From assembly GCA_024449915.1 (NCBI GenBank), contig JAMZAV010002199.1, positions 42,380-106,379 on the forward strand: DNA of 64,000 nt, read 5' to 3'. The position numbers and the translations under genes are program-made. The DNA comes from Sweltsa coloradensis (Eukaryota > Arthropoda > Insecta > Plecoptera > Chloroperlidae). Shown piece by piece: positions 56,672-64,000 of the stretch (positions are counted from its first letter, which is position 1; every line of letters begins with the position of its first letter). The notes below the pieces were generated by a model. That model was given only the letters and a program-made list of their open reading frames with translations, did no database searches and had not been told where the DNA came from.

Positions 56672-57050
56672 TTAAACACCTATGGTAGGCTAGATCAGCA
56701 GTCATTAATCTACTTCCGTGACAATTTGAAGTCATCTTGAATATGGAAGTTTGCATGTTAATCAAAATATGGGAGCGATTTTGTAGCCCAAATAGTTCTC
56801 AAGATTGCCGCCAGGTTGCCCTTATGCAAATGCAATAACTTCTTATTGTTTCTGTTTGTTCAATATCATGCTGCACAAGCTTAAACCATATCAAACAATC
56901 CCGTAAAATACTTAAATGCATTAAAAAAGCATATTAAAACGCCAAATCACCATTTTGTTGGTGGCAGATTGACTCTTTAATTTGCTAAGCTCGCGCCTGT
57001 GCGGAGGTATTGGAGACTGCGTATCTAGCCTACAATAGGTGTTTAATATC
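56672..57050. mobile_element. MITE, best copy of the CACCTATNGTAGGCTAGAT family
   Basis: Ends ATATTAAACACCTATGGTAG and CTACAATAGGTGTTTAATAT are clear inverted repeats extending through GGCTAGATNNGCAGTC. The body matches 5873-6289 and 25905-26315. Confidence 0.75.
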
Positions 57051-57076
57051 AATGAATTAACCACTCATCAATTAAA

Positions 57077-58392
57077 CTAGGAAAACGCCAAAGTCGTTGT
57101 TGGACGAGTGAGTGAGTATCACAATTGCATTTGCAGCTGCAGCATGCACGCATGCAGCTCTGACTCATCTAGTAGAGACTTGTCTAGCTGCTACAGCTGA
57201 GTTGACGTAGAGGCGGGTGACTCCAAAACTGGCAAAACATATCACATCGCCAACACCAAAGTGTTAAGGCTATTCCAGAGCACTTTTACCGATATATCGA
57301 AAGTCAAAGGAAAATGGCTGAAAGTTGGCTGGATGAAAGATGAACTTATATAAAAAAGAAGAAAAAATAACTTTTATTTTTTAACGGGACAAAAGCTCTA
57401 TTTTGGCCATTATATGCAAATTTTGGGTCACTACGAAAATGAATGTTTTAGATGCAATATTTAGTTTTGAGCAATGATTTTTTTTTTACTGTTTCAACAC
57501 ATCTTTGTCTCTGGACTGAGTATAAGGGAAAATAATTTTCTGAAATAATGTTCGATGTACGATTTTTTTTGTCACATGGTACAAAAAAGAGTTTTGAGCC
57601 GGAACACCAAAAAAATCGTTCATCAAAAGTTATTTCAAAAATTATTTTCCCTTGTACTCAGTCCAGACACAAAGGTGTGTTGAAGCAAAAAAAATGCATA
57701 GCTAAAAATTAAATATTGCATCTAAAACATTCATTTTCGTATTTACCCAAAATTTGCATATATAATGGCCAAAATAGAGCTTTTGTCCCGTCCAAAAGAA
57801 AATGTTCTTTTTTTATTCAAGTTCATCTTTCATACAACCAACTTTTAGCCATTTTCCGTTGACTTTCAAAATATAGGTAAGAGTGCTCTGGAATATCAAG
57901 ATTCCAAAATATGTTTTAGAAAGGTCCACTCATGAACTCCATTTCCCTCTCGATATGTTCTGCATCCATCTTTTATGCTCCTCAAATCAAATCCAATTTA
58001 GTAAAGCTCTGCAAATCAAAATTTTTTGCAGTATAATTAATTTTTTGTAAGTTGGCAGGGCAAGATATAATTCTGAAATTTTTCACAGATGTTAATATTC
58101 ATAGTGGTAACATTGTTAAAAGAGGGTATTTTTTTCCAAAGTGAACCTTAAGTTTAAGAAAAAAAAATAGTAATTTGTTTAATTTTTTGTAGGTTGGATT
58201 CTTGCAAATTTTGCTGTCCATGTTAACAGCACTCTATCTATTGGTCCTTGACGTTGGTGTAAAATTTGGTCAAAATCGGACGAGTAGTTTGGCTCCTGCG
58301 CATCGAACACAAAGACAGACATACACACATAAACACAACGAAGTGTCGAAAACTTGCCATAGAGATTCCGTTCGCTCCGCTCACTTGTCCAA
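57077..58392 (-). mobile_element. Helitron-like element with nested TTAA-type MITE
   Basis: The minus strand starts TTGGACAAGTGAGCGGAGCG (58392) and ends AACG-(7 nt)-CGTTTTCCTAG (57077) then T. Inside, 57268-57897 is a separate palindromic MITE (GGCTATTCCAGAGCAC ends, TTAA at 57264-57267), related at its tips to 13885-14525. Confidence 0.6.
57268..57897. mobile_element. long-TIR MITE, TTAA at left edge
   Basis: Arms of about 290 bp; the left GGCTATTCCAGAGCACTTTT matches the complement of the right end. The right TTAA is degraded (reads ATATCAAG). Confidence 0.65.
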
Positions 58393-60640
58393 TTACCGTA
58401 ATCAATACTCGCCTACAAGCCAAGACAACAAGGTTGGCTCCAAGTGTAGGTCCAGGTCCAAATTTAAGTCCACGTCTACAACGTAGAATGTTCTAATTCT
58501 CTGTAAATGACGTATGAAGTACTGTCTGAAAACTCCAAGTCTAGGCCCATTCTTGGTCCACGTCGGCAAATAGACCGAAGTGTACACTCGTTTTTAGTCG
58601 GGTTCAAAAATTGGCTTACAGTGAAATGAACAAAACAACAAAAGGATGCATATTTAAATGTAGGTATACATTTCAGTTTTATTTATTTGCATCATATTTT
58701 TAATTGTTTTTACTGGATGTACAAATAGTTTTTATTGCGCAAATACTTTCCAAGGCGACTCTCGAAAGCACACCTAGCCCAACGGTAGTGTTGGCTTTGC
58801 CCGGCAGGTAGCTCTACTGTAGGCTAGTACAACACTTTAACATTGAGTTGAATGGAGGTAGACCTGGACCCTAATTCAGACACACCCTAGTGCGTAAACT
58901 CTAAATACGATTTTTTTTTTAAATTGATTTTGATTTATTTACTCGGTGGTAAATTTATTTCATAGCCACTTAATCTTGAGTACCATTCAATACACGATAC
59001 TGAGGAAAAAGTCTTTGGTTGACTTCTACGAGACTATTGAGGAGATGATCTGAGGAGGAGGTGAGGAGGGTGTATAGTACCTTATTTACTCGATTATAGG
59101 CCGTCATCAAGTAATGGTCGCATCCTTATTTTACCCACTCAAATTTTGATGTTATAAACACTATTGATAAATAGCTTAGCGCAGTGGCCACACACCACTT
59201 TTCATCTTGAAATTTTAAAATATGCCCGAGGCCTATAATCGCATAATTACAGTACTATATAATAAAAAATAGCACATGTTACCACAAGTTAATAATTTAC
59301 TCAAAAGCTTATATACACACATACATATTGGCATCATTTTTGACATACATTTGAAATTGATCAATTCACAAAATGTGACATGTGAACGTTTAAATTTATC
59401 AATCTGATTTATTGCAAAGAAAATTATTTTTATGGGAATAAATATTACTATTAGTCTATATCTGTATCACATAGTGGTGGTAGTAGTAGTGGTAAGTAAG
59501 TAGAATGCAATATTATTGGAAAACCCTATACTAAATGTAATTACAAAATTATAGTTAAAATAAGAATACAAAACTATGTAGGGTGACATGGGAACTAATT
59601 GAAACCAATTTAGCCTATCAAGTTTTCAGGAATTATTTATTTAACATATCTATCCTATTCAGTTACAAAAACGGTTTACATAAGAGGACAATAAAATAAT
59701 TGTACAAAGTACCGTTCTAATCTCAATGTTAATAGCAATTACTTCAGTCTTCCTTCCGTACTAGTACTTACTGAGACTGACAGGAATGTGCATTGTTTAG
59801 CATTTAAAAATGAAACAATGAAAGTACAAACTACAAAGTGCCATGCATGAGGTGCAGGAGGCACGACCTTGGAAGTAAATGCTGCCACATAAGCTTTGTA
59901 GCAGTGTACTATTGATGTATTGGTATAGAAGTATGGTGTACATTTGACACCACTAGAGTAGACCTACCGCAAACCAAACTGAGTGATAAAGCTCACTGTA
60001 TTTTACAGCATTGTATTTTAACAGAGATCTAATATCTTACAATCGTCACCACAAATGGGGCAAGAGGACACTGCATGCAAAAAACTGCAAGAACAAAATA
60101 ACTACCAATATGCCCATTTTATGACCAAATATACAAAGTAAAAAAAATTGTATTCAGAAAGGAGACATTATAATCAATTTTGCCTGCTTTACTTTCAAGA
60201 TGCAAATCATTCTGTACTTATTAGGTAATTTCCATAAGATAGAAATATTAAGTGATGACTGATGAGTGGGAAACAAGCTAAGAGGATATAAAACATTCTG
60301 GTTCTAGAATAGTGCCAACTGTTGAAAACCAAATTACGATGACACCAATTTATTGTTTGTGACGTTCATTGTTTACCGTGCACTTTAACCAAAAATCTTA
60401 CAGATAGCGTGGCAGGAAGGTGGAATCCCTAGTTTTCAAAGCCAACCTCATTTTCTGTGCGCATTATACAAAAATATCTTATCCATCTTTAACAATTAAC
60501 ATAATTGCGGTTATTTGCAAAACAACGCAAACAAAGGTTGGTTTGCTTCATATTTTAATTGTTGGCACTTCCAAAAGGACAAACCATAAGGTATCGTTTC
60601 ACATGTTTAATATTGGTGTTTGAACTCTTTATCTACTTTA
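58393..60640. other. unassigned except for one MITE
   Basis: 59080-59262 is a MITE (TTTACTCGATTATAGGCC... GGCCTATAATCGCATAATTA) inverted relative to 61318-61503. The rest shows no exon. 58900-59080 and 59450-60600 are AT-rich with nothing recognised. Confidence 0.5.
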
Positions 60641-60807
60641 ACAGCCTGCCGCAGACATACGAGTCCAGCTCGTACTGCCGTAAATACGGCAAACCGAAGA
60701 CATACGAGCTGGGCTCGTACTACCGTAAATATGGCGCGCCGCCAGCTAGTTCCGCGGACCTGTTTGAATCCCGCGCCGTTAGTAGCGCAGAGGTAGCAGC
60801 ACTGTGA
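60641..60807 (+). CDS. candidate small exon with a duplicated TYExxSYxRKYG motif
   Basis: A GC-rich island after a pyrimidine tract and acceptor TTTAACAG (60643). Its open frame reads LPQTYESSSYCRKYGKPK, TYELGSYYRKYGAPP, then ASSADLFESRAVSSAEVAAL and stop 60805-60807. A 45-bp unit is repeated twice with silent and replacement changes, keeping TYE..SY.RKYG. I do not recognise the protein. The frame needs one base (or none, from the GCCGCAG acceptor at 60656) to complete a codon, not two, so it does not share the phase of the lola exons in this frame. Could be a terminal exon of another transcript or a TE piece. Confidence 0.4.
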
Positions 60808-60903
60808 TCATCAGCGTAAAATTCAGAACAAAACGATATGAAGAAGTTCAATATTCGGCCACTATGAACGGTACAATCACAATGAAAGAAATGCGCAACA
60901 GAG

Positions 60904-61101
60904 GTGGACCAACCTACATGTACTTATTACTGTGCATCAATGACAATGACGCAAATTGAACACGATGTTTTGTACGATTTATTGAAAAATAATGATAATG
61001 AGCTTTCAGAGAGCGGGAGTATTCATAGTGATTTTTCTTATCTAAGTTGTGATAGTGATAATATACTCGTTGACTCTATTGATAGTGATGACAGCTCTTA
61101 G
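60904..61101 (+). other. short acidic open frame, doubtful
   Basis: 65 codons with a Ser/Asp-rich C-terminus (NILVDSIDSDDSS). It could be the start of a piggyBac-like transposase, which often begins with an acidic segment, but no catalytic part follows. Low support. Confidence 0.2.
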
Positions 61102-61317
61102 GCCTAGAAATAGTGGACAACGCATTGTTTTAGAGACACATATGCCCTAAAAAAAATTAAAAAAGGATATTTATCATTTCTTATATTGTTGCAAGCCATA
61201 TGTTACTTAAAACCTGTTATAAACATTAATTATTAAAAAATAAATTAAAAACACCCAAATTAATTGCTTTTCCCCTGCCAAAACAACGAAAAAACAACTG
61301 GTATGGCAATGGGTTAA

Positions 61318-61503
61318 GCATACTGTATTTACTATTTATGCGAATATAGGTCTCGGCTCTAGTATATTTTAAAAAAGGAGGGGTGCAGCCATTATGCGGA
61401 ACAATTTTTCAATAGTAATTATAACTTCTCTTTAAAATTTGAGTGGTCAAAACAGGGGTGCGGCCATTACTTGACATCAGCCTATAAGCGAGATAATATG
61501 ATA
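61318..61503. mobile_element. MITE, second copy of the 59080-59262 family
   Basis: Reverse complement shares TTATAGGC..GTCAAGTAATGG, CCACTCAAATTTT, AAAATAT..C..GAG and CGCATAA with the first copy. Confidence 0.65.
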
Positions 61504-61856
61504 TCTTCAATGCCGGCCTAACGCATAGTAGGGCAAGGCAACAGATAAAACTTCATCAGAGAATGAAGATTAATAGGAAATCTTTTGAGAACTATCCCAA
61601 GCTAAAACTGCAAATGTCAATAAGGATGATATAGGAGGCAATGCAATTTTTTAGATGATTGATTAGACTCTAAATATAAATTAATGCATTTTATTTGGTT
61701 TGTTGGCATGGACATTGAGGTACGTAGCTAAATCTATCATTGGCCAGTTCTTATGACTGCATACCCACAGCAAACAAGATAGGAGAGAAGCATGAAGAAC
61801 AGTTAAATTATGTAACTTTATGTTATTACTTGTTAGTTACTACTATGTATTTATGT

Positions 61857-62221
61857 AAGGGATGCACATGATAATCGATATTATCGATCGATAATTAATA
61901 ATATAATATATATACATGTTGATAATGAATTTTGGTTATCGATTATCGAAATATCAAATAGTTGGTAAATAGGGGCACGAATCAAACTCTAAAGACGGAG
62001 ATTATCTCACGTTGTGGCATACACTGGCTGGGCTGATGGTGTCACACTCGAGATTTATGTTTGGAAATGAGCTCTCAGCCGATTGTATTGTTTTGACTTA
62101 CACTTGCCACACTTGAGGTTCCACTTATAGGTCGTAACAGGCTTTGTTGGTGATATCGATTCGATAATGACATTACCTTTTTGATAATCGATAATGAAAA
62201 AAGTATCGATGTGCATCCTTA
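61857..62221. mobile_element. hAT-type MITE with 8-bp TSD
   Basis: AAGGGATGCACATGATAATC at the left, ATCGATGTGCATCCTTA at the right; ATTTATGT duplicated at 61849-61856 and 62222-62229. The interior is rich in ATCGAT motifs. Confidence 0.85.
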
Positions 62222-62639
62222 ATTTATGTTGCTCAACATATCTAGACTTTGCTTAAAATAACTATGTACGGTAAGTATGTAATACACAAATCAAATGGAA
62301 ATGTAATTTGTATCAAACATACAGTTGTATTGTAGTTAGAACAAGTTCCATTCAAAATTACCGTCTCATACAGCAGTAGCACAATATACATATTGATTGA
62401 TAATGATGAATATTGATAATACAATATTGAACACACATTAATGGTTTTCAATTTTCATGCAAATTGAAATAAAATCCTGGGAGAGAAAAACAATTTTTGG
62501 CTGCTGAGTGCTGACCAACCATTGTTGTACTGTTTTTGGTATAATAATGACAACATAGATTGCTTTAAAAATTGTAAATAATCACTTAGATTAGACTTCT
62601 TAATCATATCCCTTGAATAGCATACACCACATACAAACT

Positions 62640-63035
62640 GAGCAGTTTTTTGTTTATTTGGATTACGGACGCGTCAACTGTTAGGTCATAGTGCACCACT
62701 CTAGCCTAGGCGATATGGGGTGGAGGAGAACTCAGAAGCAGCCACCGGAAAGGGGAGAAAGGGGGGGGGGTCTCATGTCGCGGTCGTCATCGTCTTTGTC
62801 ATCGTTCGTTGCTTGTGTCATTGACTCATTGTCATTGTCGTCGCCTCGTCGGGGAGGTCGTCAAGGGAAGGGGGAGGTGTCCCCGACTATGATTGCTAGA
62901 GCTCGCCTCTAGTTTCGGGGAGTAATATACTCCCCTCTTACTAGCTGATGTTTGTGAGGTGGACTTTTTCTCTTCAATTGCCTTTTATGATTAGCAGAGC
63001 CATGCTCTGGACCAATTCTACCCAGGGCCCAGATG
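62640..63035 (-). mobile_element. SINE-like retroposon, copy close to the one in lola exon B
   Basis: Begins GTTTTTTGTTTATTTGGATT and ends GGACCAATTCTACCCAGGGC on plus, collinear with 11757-12142. Target duplications are not clear. Confidence 0.65.
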
Positions 63036-64000
63036 AGAATAAATTCATTTAAATAGGATTTAGTACTGTTAAAGCAAACACATTTCAGTACAGTAGGCCG
63101 AAAACTCACCGATAAATATTTCACTTGGATAAATGGTTAAATCAAAAACACATTTATTTTTTACAAATATTGTAAAAAAAATATATCCACTTAATTCAAA
63201 GAAAACTTTGAATAGGCTTACAATATTACAGAAACAAACATTTTATATATTGTTTAATATAATTGTTGAAGTCGTTGCAGTTCGAATTAGTATATTATGA
63301 TTTGACATTCTAGTCAGCCTAGTAACATGGCATGCAGTCTTGGGGACGCTAGCATGCTATCGCTAATGAGTAATGCTACATGTCGTTTGCTCTCCCTCGC
63401 TTGCTCCCCGAGAGAGCATAAAACACTACCTTTTTCAGAAGTAGCGACGCTACATTCGCGCTGCACGAGAAATGTAGAGCGCTACTTTTCCGCTACATTT
63501 TCATGTTTATAATAGGGGTGTGTGTGGGGCTCTCAAATTAGAATTACCCAGTTTTTATAAATCTTTTGACGCTGCGCCGAGATGATTTTTGGCTCTATTT
63601 ATGTCTACTCGATCGTGACCTATCAAATCATCAAAAGCACACACTACCTAGTTTTGGTTTCCATTACGATATACCAGGCGTCCTTTCAACGTTTAGGAGA
63701 ATTAGTCTTTTAAGAATTCTAGGCGTAACGAAACAGCCATATTGAATTTCTTGTCAACAATGAGTTTTTCCCAGAATAACGGCGGAAGGTTGAACTGCGA
63801 CAAACAACGCTCGGAGTGAACCGACTGGACAAAAGCGATCTATTAATAGCCTGGAAAGTCTCAAGGGAGGGGGGTATATAAGACGTTTATCACTTCATTC
63901 CAATGTGCAATACAAACAATTGGAGTAAATTATTGAGCGGATTACGCTCTAAATCAATAATCCGACTTCTTATTAATCCTTGATACATTTTTGCCTGCAT
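63036..64000. other. unassigned
   Basis: 63335-63490 is richer in GC with repeated GCTAC/GTAGC words. No exon, RNA gene or TE signature. Confidence 0.4.

Noticed and set aside
61857..62221. Replication origin suggested by ATCGAT-rich palindromes
   Set aside because: Inverted ends and an 8-bp target duplication identify a hAT MITE.

Overview
The window is nuclear DNA from a repeat-rich insect genome. It is AT-rich, has spliced genes with GT-AG introns, and carries several classes of eukaryotic transposon but no bacterial-style operons. The order of insect cannot be fixed from the sequence. Real host coding sequence is sparse and comes in short exons; most of the 64 kb is transposable-element (TE) sequence in various states of decay.

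Host genes. (1) On the + strand lies a series of zinc-finger 3'-terminal exons of the type that makes up the alternative-isoform array of the BTB transcription factor gene longitudinals lacking (lola). Exons at 42389-42807 (C), 46254-46531 (D) and 49844-50115 (E) look intact. All have an acceptor AG followed by two bases that complete a codon, so any of them could be joined to the same upstream constant exon. Two more copies, A (11045-11463) and B (11650-12319), are paralogues of C and D and look dead: A has a nonsense codon that removes its last finger, and B has lost its acceptor AG and carries a retroposon with 6-bp target duplications. A and B sit in a duplicated block (about 8917-12545) that matches about 35707-47150, which is much longer because of insertions. 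(2) On the - strand, inside this array, lie three 3' exons of a CYP4-type cytochrome P450 (24180-24361, 13584-13748, 12868-13051). They join exactly in frame, and a complete BEL/Pao retrotransposon sits in the large intron.

Layout. 0-4.5 kb: AT-rich sequence with gag-like minus-strand ORFs. 4.6-8.2 kb: nested Helitron-like elements, a MITE and a tRNA-tipped foldback element. 8.9-12.5 kb: duplicated block 1 with lola exons A and B. 12.8-24.4 kb: CYP4 exons, a TTAA-flanked MITE, the BEL/Pao element (14639-21287, LTRs and 5-bp target duplication) and a LINE fragment. 24.4-26.3 kb: tandem repeats, a Penelope-like element with a GIY-YIG domain, and a MITE. 26.7-35 kb: sequence of poor apparent quality (inflated homopolymers) with two minisatellites, a second tRNA-tipped foldback and two SINE copies. 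35.7-47.1 kb: duplicated block 2 with a LINE, (ATT)n tracts, lola C, a hAT remnant, lola D and a hAT MITE. 47.7-50.1 kb: two Helitron-like elements and lola E. 51-58.4 kb: a retroposon copy, small hairpins, a 2.5-kb foldback element, a long (AAAT)n tract, Helitron-like elements and MITEs. 58.5-64 kb: mostly unassigned, with a possible short exon at 60.65 kb, several MITEs and a third retroposon copy.

How it fits together: a locus in which isoform exons are gained by duplication and lost by point mutation and TE insertion. The two copies of the block serve as each other's empty-site controls, so several insertions can be dated relative to the duplication.
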